Origin: Mycobacterium palustre
Lineage (GTDB): Bacteria; Actinomycetota; Actinomycetes; Mycobacteriales; Mycobacteriaceae
Assembly (NCBI RefSeq): GCF_002101785.1
Contig: NZ_LQPJ01000115.1
Coordinates: 1 to 64,000, forward strand
Length of the DNA stretch: 64,000 bases
Direction: 5' to 3'
This document shows positions 52,814 through 61,933 of the stretch, piece by piece. Below the pieces are notes generated by a model. It was given only the letters and a program-made list of their open reading frames with translations. It did no database searches and was not told the origin of the DNA. Both the position numbers and the translations under genes were made by a program. How positions within the stretch are numbered: position 1 is the stretch's first letter; each line of letters begins with the position of its first letter.

Positions 52814-54279
52814 TGACAGCGCTAGTGCTCGCCGCCATCCTGGCGCCGGTCGCCGCCTCGGTCGCCACCGTGGTCGCCGGGTGGCGCCGTTCGACCGCGG
52901 TGCTGATCGTCGCGTCGGCGCTGACGGTCCTCGGCTGTGGCGCCGCGCTGGGCATCGGTGTCGGATCGCGTACCGAGCTCGCGTTGGGCGGCTTGCTGCG
53001 GGTCGACGCGCTCACCGTCACCATGCTGATCGTCATCGGGGTCGTCGCCACCCTGGCAACGTGGGCGAGCGTCGGCTATGTCGGCGCCGAACTCGCGGAC
53101 GGCCACACCGATGCCGGTGGCGTCCGGACCTACGGCGCGCTGACCGCAGCGTTTTTGGCGGCGATGGTTGTTGCGGTGTGCGCCAACAACATCGGCGTCA
53201 TCTGGGTGGCGATCGAAGCCACCACGGTGATCACCGCCTTCCTCGTCGGACACCGTCGCACCCGCGGCGCGCTCGAAGCGACCTGGAAGTACGTCGTGAT
53301 CTGCTCGGTGGGCATCGCCATCGCCTTTTTGGGCACCGTGCTGCTCTACTACGCCGCGCAGCATGCCGGCGCGCCGGCCGGGGCGGCGCTGAACCTGGAC
53401 GTTCTGATGGCGCACGCCGGTCGGCTCGATCCCGGCACCGCGCGGCTGGCGGGCGGCCTGCTGCTGGTCGGCTACGGCGCCAAGGCCGGGCTGTTTCCGT
53501 TCCACACCTGGCTGGCCGACGCCCACAGCCAGGCCCCGGCGCCCGTTTCGGCGCTGATGAGCGGTGTGCTGTTGTCGGTGGCCTTCTCGGAACTGATTCG
53601 CATCAAACCGATCGTCGACGGCGCCACCAGCCACACCTTCCTGCGGTCGGGGCTGCTGGTGGTCGGGCTGGCGACGCTCGTCGTCGCCGCCCTGATGCTC
53701 ACGCTGACGCCGGACGTCAAACGCATGCTCGCCTATTCGTCGATGGAGAACATGGGCCTGCTCGCGATCGCGGCGGCCGCCGGCACCACCCTGGCGGTCG
53801 CCGCGCTGCTGCTTCATGTGCTCGCCCACGGGCTCGGCAAAACCGTCCTGTTCCTGGCCAGCGGTCAGCTGCAGGCCGCGCACGGCTCAACCGCGATCGC
53901 CGATATCAGCAACGTGCTGAGGCGTTCCCGCCTGGTCGGCCTATCGCTTGCCGTCGGGGTGATCGCGCTGCTCGGAATGCCGCCCTTTGCGATGTTCGCC
54001 AGTGAGTTGGCCATGGTCCATTCGCTTGCCGACGCCCGGCTCACCTGGGCGCTCGCGGCCGGCATGCTGCTGGTCGCGATCGCCTTCGCCGCGCTGGCGC
54101 GCAACTCGGGGCGCCTGCTGTTCGGGGGCCCCGCCACCGCCGCCGCGATCCCGGTGCCACGAACGGTCGCCGCGGCCCTGGTCCTGGGTGTCGCGGCCTC
54201 GCTCGTCCTCGGCATCACCGCGGGCCCGCTCACCGGGCTTTTCACCGCCGCCGCCGGCGCCGTCGGGGTAGCGCCGTGA
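52813..54279 (+). CDS. hycQ: Proton-antiporter-like membrane subunit, HyfF type
   Basis: 488 aa, equal to M. tuberculosis Rv0086. About 14 helices with the antiporter signatures GYGAKAGLFPFHTWLADAHS (containing the pumping Lys) and KRMLAYSSMENMGLL. Second proton/sodium channel of the complex. Overlaps hycP (ATGA) and hycE (GTGA). An inverted copy lies at 61930-63396. Confidence 0.92.
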   Translation: MTALVLAAILAPVAASVATVVAGWRRSTAVLIVASALTVLGCGAALGIGVGSRTELALGGLLRVDALTVTMLIVIGVVATLATWASVGYVGAELADGHTDAGGVRTYGALTAAFLAAMVVAVCANNIGVIWVAIEATTVITAFLVGHRRTRGALEATWKYVVICSVGIAIAFLGTVLLYYAAQHAGAPAGAALNLDVLMAHAGRLDPGTARLAGGLLLVGYGAKAGLFPFHTWLADAHSQAPAPVSALMSGVLLSVAFSELIRIKPIVDGATSHTFLRSGLLVVGLATLVVAALMLTLTPDVKRMLAYSSMENMGLLAIAAAAGTTLAVAALLLHVLAHGLGKTVLFLASGQLQAAHGSTAIADISNVLRRSRLVGLSLAVGVIALLGMPPFAMFASELAMVHSLADARLTWALAAGMLLVAIAFAALARNSGRLLFGGPATAAAIPVPRTVAAALVLGVAASLVLGITAGPLTGLFTAAAGAVGVAP

Positions 54280-55757
54280 TCGCAGACTGGGTGCGCCACC
54301 GGGCGTGCGAGGACAGCGTGGCCGAGATGGCAGAAGACCTGCTGTGCAAGGGTTTTCGGTTGGCACTTGTCGCCGCCCATGACGACGACGGAGCCTTTCG
54401 CGTCGTCTATCTGTTCCTGGCCGGGCGGCCGGATCGGCGCGTCGAGCTCGAATGCGTCGTGCCTAAAGACGCCCCGGCGATGCGGTCGTTGGCATACCTG
54501 TCGTTCCCCGCAGGCCGATTCGAGCGCGAGATGGCGGACCTGTACGGGATCCGGCCGACGGGTCATCCCAAGCTGCGCCGGTTGGTGCGCCACGCGCACT
54601 GGCCCGACGACTGGTATCCGATGCGCAATGCGGTTGCGCCCGAACCGAAATTCGACGGATCCGGCCACTTTCCGTTCGTCCCGGTCGAGGGCCCCGGGGT
54701 GTACGAGATCCCGGTCGGCCCCGTCCACGCCGGCCTGATCGAACCCGGCCACTTCCGTTTCTCCGTCGCCGGCGAAACCGTGCTGCGGCTCAAGGCCCGG
54801 CTGTGGTTCGTCCACCGCGGGGTCGAAAAGCTCTTCGAAGGCCGGGTGGCCAGCGGCGCGGTCGAGCTTGCCGAACGCATCAGCGGCGACACCTCCGTCG
54901 CGCACGCGCTCGCGCACAGCCTCGCCGTCGAAGACGCGCTCGGGATCCGGCTTCCCGAACACGTGCACCGGCTGCGGGCGCTGCTGGTCGAGCTGGAAAG
55001 GCTCTACAACCACGCCACCGACATGGGCGCGCTGGCCAACGACGTCGGGTTCGCGATCGCCAACGCCCACGCTCAGCGCATCCGCGAACAACTGCTGCGG
55101 CTCAACGCGACCGTCACCGGGCATCGGTTCCTGCGTGGCGCCATCCGGCCGGGCGCGGTCACGCTGCGCGCCCTGCCCGATGTGGCTGTGCTGCAATCGA
55201 TCGCGGCCGACGTCGCCGAGGTCGCCCAACTGACGCTGCGCAACAGCCTGGTCTACGACCGGTTCGCCGGGACGGCCGTCCTGCACTCCGAAGACGCCCG
55301 TGCCCTCGGGTGCCTCGGGTACGTCGCGCGCGCCAGCGGCATGCGCACCGACGCGCGGCTCGAACACCCCACGACCGCGCTGCCGGTGACCGAAATCGCC
55401 GCCGAGGAAGGCGACGTGCTGGCCCGCTACACCGTGCGCCGCGACGAATACGCCGCGTCCACCGACTTGGCATGCCACCTGGTCGAATCACACACGGGGC
55501 CGGTCGATTACGCGGCGACACCGGACCTGCCGCACGCGGCGAACCGCAGCGGCATCGGCATCGTCGAAGGGTGGCGCGGCACCGTCGTGCACCGCGTCGA
55601 GCTCGACGCGGCCAACCGCATCACCCGCGCCAAGGTCGTCGACCCGTCCTGGTTCAACTGGCCGGCGCTGCCCGTCGCGATGGCCGACACCATCGTTCCC
55701 GACTTCCCGTTGGCCAACAAGAGCTTCAACCAGTCCTACGCCGGCAACGATCTCTGA
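54276..55757 (+). CDS. hycE: Hydrogenase/NuoCD-like large subunit lacking Ni-binding cysteines
   Basis: 493 aa fusion of a NuoC-like domain (FEREMADLYGIRPTGHPKLR) and a NuoD/HycE-like domain (FVHRGVEKLFEG, then AERISGDTSVAHALAHSLAVE). In active NiFe enzymes the latter reads RVCGIC and a second CxxC lies at the C-terminus (DPCxxC). Here they read RISGDT and DPSWFNW, with no cysteine at either site. H2 or formate-hydrogenlyase chemistry is therefore unlikely; it resembles the Ehr (hydrogenase-related) complexes. GTG start overlaps hycQ. Residue 69 is Met here and Val in the inverted copy. Rv0087 ortholog. Confidence 0.92.
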   Translation: MIADWVRHRACEDSVAEMAEDLLCKGFRLALVAAHDDDGAFRVVYLFLAGRPDRRVELECVVPKDAPAMRSLAYLSFPAGRFEREMADLYGIRPTGHPKLRRLVRHAHWPDDWYPMRNAVAPEPKFDGSGHFPFVPVEGPGVYEIPVGPVHAGLIEPGHFRFSVAGETVLRLKARLWFVHRGVEKLFEGRVASGAVELAERISGDTSVAHALAHSLAVEDALGIRLPEHVHRLRALLVELERLYNHATDMGALANDVGFAIANAHAQRIREQLLRLNATVTGHRFLRGAIRPGAVTLRALPDVAVLQSIAADVAEVAQLTLRNSLVYDRFAGTAVLHSEDARALGCLGYVARASGMRTDARLEHPTTALPVTEIAAEEGDVLARYTVRRDEYAASTDLACHLVESHTGPVDYAATPDLPHAANRSGIGIVEGWRGTVVHRVELDAANRITRAKVVDPSWFNWPALPVAMADTIVPDFPLANKSFNQSYAGNDL

Positions 55758-55767
55758 AACCCCGACG

Positions 55768-56655
55768 CTACCCCTCGCCGGCCAACGCGTACCGGCCGTC
55801 GGCGGTCCGCGTCACCAGGCCGTCGGCGAGCAGCGACTCCAGCGCCCGGTCACGCTGCGGCGGGTCAGTGAGCCACGCCACGTCCAGCTGGGCCCGGGTG
55901 ACCGGAGAGTCGTTGCCGCGCAACACGTCCAGCAGGCGCCCGCGGGCCTGCCGGTCGGTGCCGGCGTAGGTCTGCACCCGGCGCGCCGGCCCCTCCGCCG
56001 GGGGAGATCCGGCCTCCCGCCACGCGCAGCGGGTGACCGGGCACAGCCCGCACCGCGGGGCCCGCGCTGTGCACACGATCGCGCCCAGCTCCATCAGCGC
56101 CGCCGAAAACGTCGGCGCCCGTTCGTCATCCGGCATCAAGGCGGACACGGCGGCGTGGTCGCGCACCGCGGACGGCGCCCCGGCGTCGGCCAGGCCGTGA
56201 ACGGCGCGGGCCAGCACCCGTCGCACGTTGGTGTCGACCACCGGCACCGGTCGCCGGTAGGCGAAGCAGGCGATCGCTCGCGCGGTGTAGCTGCCGATGC
56301 CGGGCAACGTCAGCAGGGTGTCGACGTCGGCGGGGACGACGTCGTCGTGGTCGCGGGCGATGACGGTGGCGCACTCGTGCAATCGCTTGGCCCGCCTGGG
56401 ATAACCGAGCTTTCCCCACGCGCGCAGCACGTCGGCGGCGCTGGCGGCGGCGGTAGCCGACGGGGTGGGCCAGCGCCGCACCCAATCCGTCCAGATCGGC
56501 AGCACCCGCGCCACCGGCGTCTGCTGCAGCATGCACTCGCTGACCAGGATCTGCCACGCGGTGACGCCGGGTTCGCGCCAGGGCAGGTCGCGCCGCGACC
56601 GGTCGTACCAGCCGATCAGTTCGTCTGGCGAGACGGTCAGGTGCGTGTGCGGCAT
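55768..56655 (-). CDS. mutY: A/G-specific adenine glycosylase
   Basis: Removes adenine mispaired with 8-oxoguanine. 295 aa: catalytic Glu40 in SECMLQQTPVARV, HhH-GPD motif LPGIGSYTARAIACFAY with the conserved Asp in VVDTNVRRV, and the iron-sulfur cluster loop C-x6-C-x2-C-x5-C (CTARAPRCGLCPVTRC). The C-terminal 8-oxoG-recognition domain of longer MutY proteins is short, as in Rv3589 (304 aa). ATG at 56655. Convergent with hycE, divergent from canB with ten bases between starts. Inverted copy at 59554-60441. Confidence 0.95.
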   Translation of the reverse strand: MPHTHLTVSPDELIGWYDRSRRDLPWREPGVTAWQILVSECMLQQTPVARVLPIWTDWVRRWPTPSATAAASAADVLRAWGKLGYPRRAKRLHECATVIARDHDDVVPADVDTLLTLPGIGSYTARAIACFAYRRPVPVVDTNVRRVLARAVHGLADAGAPSAVRDHAAVSALMPDDERAPTFSAALMELGAIVCTARAPRCGLCPVTRCAWREAGSPPAEGPARRVQTYAGTDRQARGRLLDVLRGNDSPVTRAQLDVAWLTDPPQRDRALESLLADGLVTRTADGRYALAGEG

Positions 56656-56665
56656 GATGCTTGCT

Positions 56666-57283
56666 ATGCCGAACACCAGCCCGGTAACCGCGTGGAAAGC
56701 ACTCAAAGAGGGTAACGAGCGGTTCGTCGCCGGGACGCCCCAGCATCCCAGCCAGAGCGTCGACCACCGGGCCAGCCTGGCCGCCGGGCAGAGGCCGACC
56801 GCGGTCGTGTTCGGCTGCTCGGACAGCCGGGTTGCCGCCGAGCTCATCTTCGACCAGGGCCTGGGTGACATGTTCGTCGTTCGCACCGCCGGGCAGGCCA
56901 TCGACTCGGCGGTGCTGGGCTCCATCGAGTTCGCGGTGACGGTGCTCGACGTCCCCCTGATCGTGGTTTTGGGCCACAACAGCTGCGGTGCCGTGAAGGC
57001 TGCCTTGGCCGCGATCGAGGACGGCGCCATTCCCAGCGGCTTCGTGCGCGACGTGGTGGAGCGGGTGGCGCCGTCGGTCCTGATGGGCCGCCGCGACGGA
57101 CTGAGCCGCGTCGACGAGTTCGAGGATCGGCACGTGTGCGAGACGCTGGCCCAACTCATGGAGCGTTCGTCGGCCATCTCGGGGCGGGTGTCGGCGGGGA
57201 CGGTTGCGCTCGCGGGCGTCACCTATCACCTCGCCGACGGGCGCGCGGTGTTGGTCGACCACGTCGGCGACATAGGCGAATAG
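56666..57283 (+). CDS. canB: Beta-class carbonic anhydrase
   Basis: Interconverts CO2 and bicarbonate. 205 aa with the zinc ligands Cys51, His104 and Cys107 (GCSDSR and GHNSCGAV) and the Asp53-Arg55 dyad. Cytoplasmic, oligomeric. ATG at 56666 (MPNTSPVTAWKALKEG), equal to the N-terminus of Rv3588c. Only ten bases separate it from the divergent mutY, so promoters overlap or are leaderless. Inverted copy at 58926-59543. Confidence 0.96.
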   Translation: MPNTSPVTAWKALKEGNERFVAGTPQHPSQSVDHRASLAAGQRPTAVVFGCSDSRVAAELIFDQGLGDMFVVRTAGQAIDSAVLGSIEFAVTVLDVPLIVVLGHNSCGAVKAALAAIEDGAIPSGFVRDVVERVAPSVLMGRRDGLSRVDEFEDRHVCETLAQLMERSSAISGRVSAGTVALAGVTYHLADGRAVLVDHVGDIGE

Positions 57284-57339
57284 CACGCCGGGCCGCCAGC
57301 AAACATCGCGACACGCCGAGCGGGATGTAACAAATCGGC

Positions 57340-58104
57340 GTGACCTGGGCCTACGGTGTGACCGTGCTGGATCTGGAACCGCGTGGCCCGCTACCGACCG
57401 AGATCTATTGGCGGCGTCGGGGCCTGGCCCTGGGCATCGGGGTCGTCGTCGTCGGCGTCGTCGTCGCCACGGTCATCGCATTCATGGGCCACAGCGCGGG
57501 CGCCAAACCCGCCAGCGCCGACAAGCCCAACTCCGCACCGAGCAAGCCGGGCGCGCCCCCACCGCAGGCGCCTCCGCCGCCCGGACCCGCAGGCGCCGCG
57601 CCGGTCGCGCCGCCCGCGCAGGGGCTAAACCCCGAGTCACCCACGCCCACCGCCGCGGTCCAGCCGCCGCCGGTGCTCAAGGAGGGCGATGACTGCCCCG
57701 ATTCGACGCTGGCCGTCAAGGGCCTGACCAACGCTCCGCAGTACTTCATCGGCGACCAGCCGAAGTTCACGATGGTGGTCACCAACATCGGGCTGGTGTC
57801 GTGCAAGCGCGACGTCGGGGCCTCGGTGCTGGCGGCCTACGTGTACTCGCTGGACAACAAGCGGCTGTGGTCCAACCTGGACTGCGCGCCGTCCAACGAG
57901 ACCCTGATCAAGACGTTCACGCCCGGCGAGCAGGTGACGACGGCGGTGACCTGGACCGGGATGGGCTCGGCGCCGCACTGTCCGCTGCCGCGCCCGGCGA
58001 TCGGCCCGGGCACCTACAACCTCGTCGTGCAGCTGGGCAACCTCCGTTCGCAGCCGGTGCCGTTCATCCTGAACCAGCCGCCACCGCCGCCCGGCCCGCT
58101 GCCC
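57340..58104 (+). CDS. Proline-rich membrane-anchored protein (Rv3587c-like), truncated at the palindrome axis
   Basis: 255 codons are visible before the sequence folds back. N-terminal cytoplasmic part, one membrane anchor (about residues 29-49), a long proline/alanine linker (60-110) and an extracytoplasmic beta-rich domain with paired cysteines (GDDCPDSTLAV, VSCKRDV, LDCAPSN, APHCPLP). The M. tuberculosis protein has 264 residues, so only about ten plus the stop are lost; the apparent reading frame continuing to 58572 is antisense to the mirror copy and not real. GTG at 57340; later GTGs at 57358 and 57364 are alternatives. Function unknown. Confidence 0.8.
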
Positions 58105-58124
58105 GGGCAGCGGGCCGGGCGGCG
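58085..58124. other. Palindrome axis: GC-rich perfect hairpin
   Basis: The 20 bases either side of 58104/58105 are almost all G and C and include CCCGCTGCCCGGGCAGCGGG. No loop separates the arms. Such short GC-rich self-complementary tracts are the kind of place where template switching or fold-back priming occurs. Confidence 0.8.
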
Positions 58125-58869
58125 GTGGCGGCTGGTTCAGGATGAACGGCACCGGCTGCGAACGGAGGTTGCCCAGCTGCACGACGAGGTTGTAGGTGCC
58201 CGGGCCGATCGCCGGGCGCGGCAGCGGACAGTGCGGCGCCGAGCCCATCCCGGTCCAGGTCACCGCCGTCGTCACCTGCTCGCCGGGCGTGAACGTCTTG
58301 ATCAGGGTCTCGTTGGACGGCGCGCAGTCCAGGTTGGACCACAGCCGCTTGTTGTCCAGCGAGTACACGTAGGCCGCCAGCACCGAGGCCCCGACGTCGC
58401 GCTTGCACGACACCAGCCCGATGTTGGTGACCACCATCGTGAACTTCGGCTGGTCGCCGATGAAGTACTGCGGAGCGTTGGTCAGGCCCTTGACGGCCAG
58501 CGTCGAATCGGGGCAGTCATCGCCCTCCTTGAGCACCGGCGGCGGCTGGACCGCGGCGGTGGGCGTGGGTGACTCGGGGTTTAGCCCCTGCGCGGGCGGC
58601 GCGACCGGCGCGGCGCCTGCGGGTCCGGGCGGCGGAGGCGCCTGCGGTGGGGGCGCGCCCGGCTTGCTCGGTGCGGAGTTGGGCTTGTCGGCGCTGGCGG
58701 GTTTGGCGCCCGCGCTGTGGCCCATGAATGCGATGACCGTGGCGACGACGACGCCGACGACGACGACCCCGATGCCCAGGGCCAGGCCCCGACGCCGCCA
58801 ATAGATCTCGGTCGGTAGCGGGCCACGCGGTTCCAGATCCAGCACGGTCACACCGTAGGCCCAGGTCAC
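58105..58869 (-). CDS. Inverted copy of the Rv3587c-like gene, truncated at the axis
   Basis: Exact mirror of 57340-58104. Reads from GTG at 58869 leftward for 255 codons to the symmetry axis and then runs into the antisense of the first copy. Lacks its natural C-terminus. Probably artefactual. Confidence 0.8.
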
Positions 58870-58925
58870 GCCGATTTGTTACATCCCGCTCGGCGTGTCG
58901 CGATGTTTGCTGGCGGCCCGGCGTG

Positions 58926-59543
58926 CTATTCGCCTATGTCGCCGACGTGGTCGACCAACACCGCGCGCCCGTCGGCGAGGTGATAGGTGACGCCCGCGAG
59001 CGCAACCGTCCCCGCCGACACCCGCCCCGAGATGGCCGACGAACGCTCCATGAGTTGGGCCAGCGTCTCGCACACGTGCCGATCCTCGAACTCGTCGACG
59101 CGGCTCAGTCCGTCGCGGCGGCCCATCAGGACCGACGGCGCCACCCGCTCCACCACGTCGCGCACGAAGCCGCTGGGAATGGCGCCGTCCTCGATCGCGG
59201 CCAAGGCAGCCTTCACGGCACCGCAGCTGTTGTGGCCCAAAACCACGATCAGGGGGACGTCGAGCACCGTCACCGCGAACTCGATGGAGCCCAGCACCGC
59301 CGAGTCGATGGCCTGCCCGGCGGTGCGAACGACGAACATGTCACCCAGGCCCTGGTCGAAGATGAGCTCGGCGGCAACCCGGCTGTCCGAGCAGCCGAAC
59401 ACGACCGCGGTCGGCCTCTGCCCGGCGGCCAGGCTGGCCCGGTGGTCGACGCTCTGGCTGGGATGCTGGGGCGTCCCGGCGACGAACCGCTCGTTACCCT
59501 CTTTGAGTGCTTTCCACGCGGTTACCGGGCTGGTGTTCGGCAT
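58926..59543 (-). CDS. canB: Inverted copy of beta-carbonic anhydrase
   Basis: Mirror image of canB at 56666-57283, identical at protein level, with all zinc ligands. Complete ORF starting at ATG 59543. If the palindrome is real it would give two active copies; more likely an artefactual duplicate. Confidence 0.9.
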   Translation of the reverse strand: MPNTSPVTAWKALKEGNERFVAGTPQHPSQSVDHRASLAAGQRPTAVVFGCSDSRVAAELIFDQGLGDMFVVRTAGQAIDSAVLGSIEFAVTVLDVPLIVVLGHNSCGAVKAALAAIEDGAIPSGFVRDVVERVAPSVLMGRRDGLSRVDEFEDRHVCETLAQLMERSSAISGRVSAGTVALAGVTYHLADGRAVLVDHVGDIGE

Positions 59544-59553
59544 AGCAAGCATC

Positions 59554-60441
59554 ATGCCGCACACGCACCTGACCGTCTCGCCAGACGAACTGATCGGCTG
59601 GTACGACCGGTCGCGGCGCGACCTGCCCTGGCGCGAACCCGGCGTCACCGCGTGGCAGATCCTGGTCAGCGAGTGCATGCTGCAGCAGACGCCGGTGGCG
59701 CGGGTGCTGCCGATCTGGACGGATTGGGTGCGGCGCTGGCCCACCCCGTCGGCTACCGCCGCCGCCAGCGCCGCCGACGTGCTGCGCGCGTGGGGAAAGC
59801 TCGGTTATCCCAGGCGGGCCAAGCGATTGCACGAGTGCGCCACCGTCATCGCCCGCGACCACGACGACGTCGTCCCCGCCGACGTCGACACCCTGCTGAC
59901 GTTGCCCGGCATCGGCAGCTACACCGCGCGAGCGATCGCCTGCTTCGCCTACCGGCGACCGGTGCCGGTGGTCGACACCAACGTGCGACGGGTGCTGGCC
60001 CGCGCCGTTCACGGCCTGGCCGACGCCGGGGCGCCGTCCGCGGTGCGCGACCACGCCGCCGTGTCCGCCTTGATGCCGGATGACGAACGGGCGCCGACGT
60101 TTTCGGCGGCGCTGATGGAGCTGGGCGCGATCGTGTGCACAGCGCGGGCCCCGCGGTGCGGGCTGTGCCCGGTCACCCGCTGCGCGTGGCGGGAGGCCGG
60201 ATCTCCCCCGGCGGAGGGGCCGGCGCGCCGGGTGCAGACCTACGCCGGCACCGACCGGCAGGCCCGCGGGCGCCTGCTGGACGTGTTGCGCGGCAACGAC
60301 TCTCCGGTCACCCGGGCCCAGCTGGACGTGGCGTGGCTCACTGACCCGCCGCAGCGTGACCGGGCGCTGGAGTCGCTGCTCGCCGACGGCCTGGTGACGC
60401 GGACCGCCGACGGCCGGTACGCGTTGGCCGGCGAGGGGTAG
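59554..60441 (+). CDS. mutY: Inverted copy of adenine glycosylase MutY
   Basis: Mirror of 55768-56655 with an identical 295-aa product, start ATG at 59554. Retains catalytic Glu40 and the four-cysteine cluster. Probably the same locus represented twice. Confidence 0.9.
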   Translation: MPHTHLTVSPDELIGWYDRSRRDLPWREPGVTAWQILVSECMLQQTPVARVLPIWTDWVRRWPTPSATAAASAADVLRAWGKLGYPRRAKRLHECATVIARDHDDVVPADVDTLLTLPGIGSYTARAIACFAYRRPVPVVDTNVRRVLARAVHGLADAGAPSAVRDHAAVSALMPDDERAPTFSAALMELGAIVCTARAPRCGLCPVTRCAWREAGSPPAEGPARRVQTYAGTDRQARGRLLDVLRGNDSPVTRAQLDVAWLTDPPQRDRALESLLADGLVTRTADGRYALAGEG

Positions 60442-60451
60442 CGTCGGGGTT

Positions 60452-61933
60452 TCAGAGATCGTTGCCGGCGTAGGACTGGTTGAAGCTCTTGTTGGCCAAC
60501 GGGAAGTCGGGAACGATGGTGTCGGCCATCGCGACGGGCAGCGCCGGCCAGTTGAACCAGGACGGGTCGACGACCTTGGCGCGGGTGATGCGGTTGGCCG
60601 CGTCGAGCTCGACGCGGTGCACGACGGTGCCGCGCCACCCTTCGACGATGCCGATGCCGCTGCGGTTCGCCGCGTGCGGCAGGTCCGGTGTCGCCGCGTA
60701 ATCGACCGGCCCCGTGTGTGATTCGACCAGGTGGCATGCCAAGTCGGTGGACGCGGCGTATTCGTCGCGGCGCACGGTGTAGCGGGCCAGCACGTCGCCT
60801 TCCTCGGCGGCGATTTCGGTCACCGGCAGCGCGGTCGTGGGGTGTTCGAGCCGCGCGTCGGTGCGCATGCCGCTGGCGCGCGCGACGTACCCGAGGCACC
60901 CGAGGGCACGGGCGTCTTCGGAGTGCAGGACGGCCGTCCCGGCGAACCGGTCGTAGACCAGGCTGTTGCGCAGCGTCAGTTGGGCGACCTCGGCGACGTC
61001 GGCCGCGATCGATTGCAGCACAGCCACATCGGGCAGGGCGCGCAGCGTGACCGCGCCCGGCCGGATGGCGCCACGCAGGAACCGATGCCCGGTGACGGTC
61101 GCGTTGAGCCGCAGCAGTTGTTCGCGGATGCGCTGAGCGTGGGCGTTGGCGATCGCGAACCCGACGTCGTTGGCCAGCGCGCCCATGTCGGTGGCGTGGT
61201 TGTAGAGCCTTTCCAGCTCGACCAGCAGCGCCCGCAGCCGGTGCACGTGTTCGGGAAGCCGGATCCCGAGCGCGTCTTCGACGGCGAGGCTGTGCGCGAG
61301 CGCGTGCGCGACGGAGGTGTCGCCGCTGATGCGTTCGGCAAGCTCGACCGCGCCGCTGGCCACCCGGCCTTCGAAGAGCTTTTCGACCCCGCGGTGGACG
61401 AACCACAGCCGGGCCTTGAGCCGCAGCACGGTTTCGCCGGCGACGGAGAAACGGAAGTGGCCGGGTTCGATCAGGCCGGCGTGGACGGGGCCGACCGGGA
61501 TCTCGTACACCCCGGGGCCCTCGACCGGGACGAACGGAAAGTGGCCGGATCCGTCGAATTTCGGTTCGGGCGCAACCGCATTGCGCATCGGATACCAGTC
61601 GTCGGGCCAGTGCGCGTGGCGCACCAACCGGCGCAGCTTGGGATGACCCGTCGGCCGGATCCCGTACAGGTCCGCCATCTCGCGCTCGAATCGGCCTGCG
61701 GGGAACGACAGGTATGCCAACGACCGCACCGCCGGGGCGTCTTTAGGCACGACGCATTCGAGCTCGACGCGCCGATCCGGCCGCCCGGCCAGGAACAGAT
61801 AGACGACGCGAAAGGCTCCGTCGTCGTCATGGGCGGCGACAAGTGCCAACCGAAAACCCTTGCACAGCAGGTCTTCTGCCATCTCGGCCACGCTGTCCTC
61901 GCACGCCCGGTGGCGCACCCAGTCTGCGATCAC
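60452..61933 (-). CDS. hycE: Inverted copy of hydrogenase-like large subunit
   Basis: Mirror of 54276-55757, GTG start at 61933. Differs at a single residue: Val69 (codon GTG, base 61729) where the first copy has Met69 (ATG, base 54480). Also lacks Ni-ligand cysteines. Otherwise identical. Confidence 0.9.
   Translation of the reverse strand: MIADWVRHRACEDSVAEMAEDLLCKGFRLALVAAHDDDGAFRVVYLFLAGRPDRRVELECVVPKDAPAVRSLAYLSFPAGRFEREMADLYGIRPTGHPKLRRLVRHAHWPDDWYPMRNAVAPEPKFDGSGHFPFVPVEGPGVYEIPVGPVHAGLIEPGHFRFSVAGETVLRLKARLWFVHRGVEKLFEGRVASGAVELAERISGDTSVAHALAHSLAVEDALGIRLPEHVHRLRALLVELERLYNHATDMGALANDVGFAIANAHAQRIREQLLRLNATVTGHRFLRGAIRPGAVTLRALPDVAVLQSIAADVAEVAQLTLRNSLVYDRFAGTAVLHSEDARALGCLGYVARASGMRTDARLEHPTTALPVTEIAAEEGDVLARYTVRRDEYAASTDLACHLVESHTGPVDYAATPDLPHAANRSGIGIVEGWRGTVVHRVELDAANRITRAKVVDPSWFNWPALPVAMADTIVPDFPLANKSFNQSYAGNDL

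Noticed and set aside
57340..58869. Pair of mirrored 410-codon open frames crossing the palindrome axis
   Set aside because: Only the first 255 codons of each are the Rv3587c-like gene; the rest is antisense of the other copy and exists only because of the fold-back.
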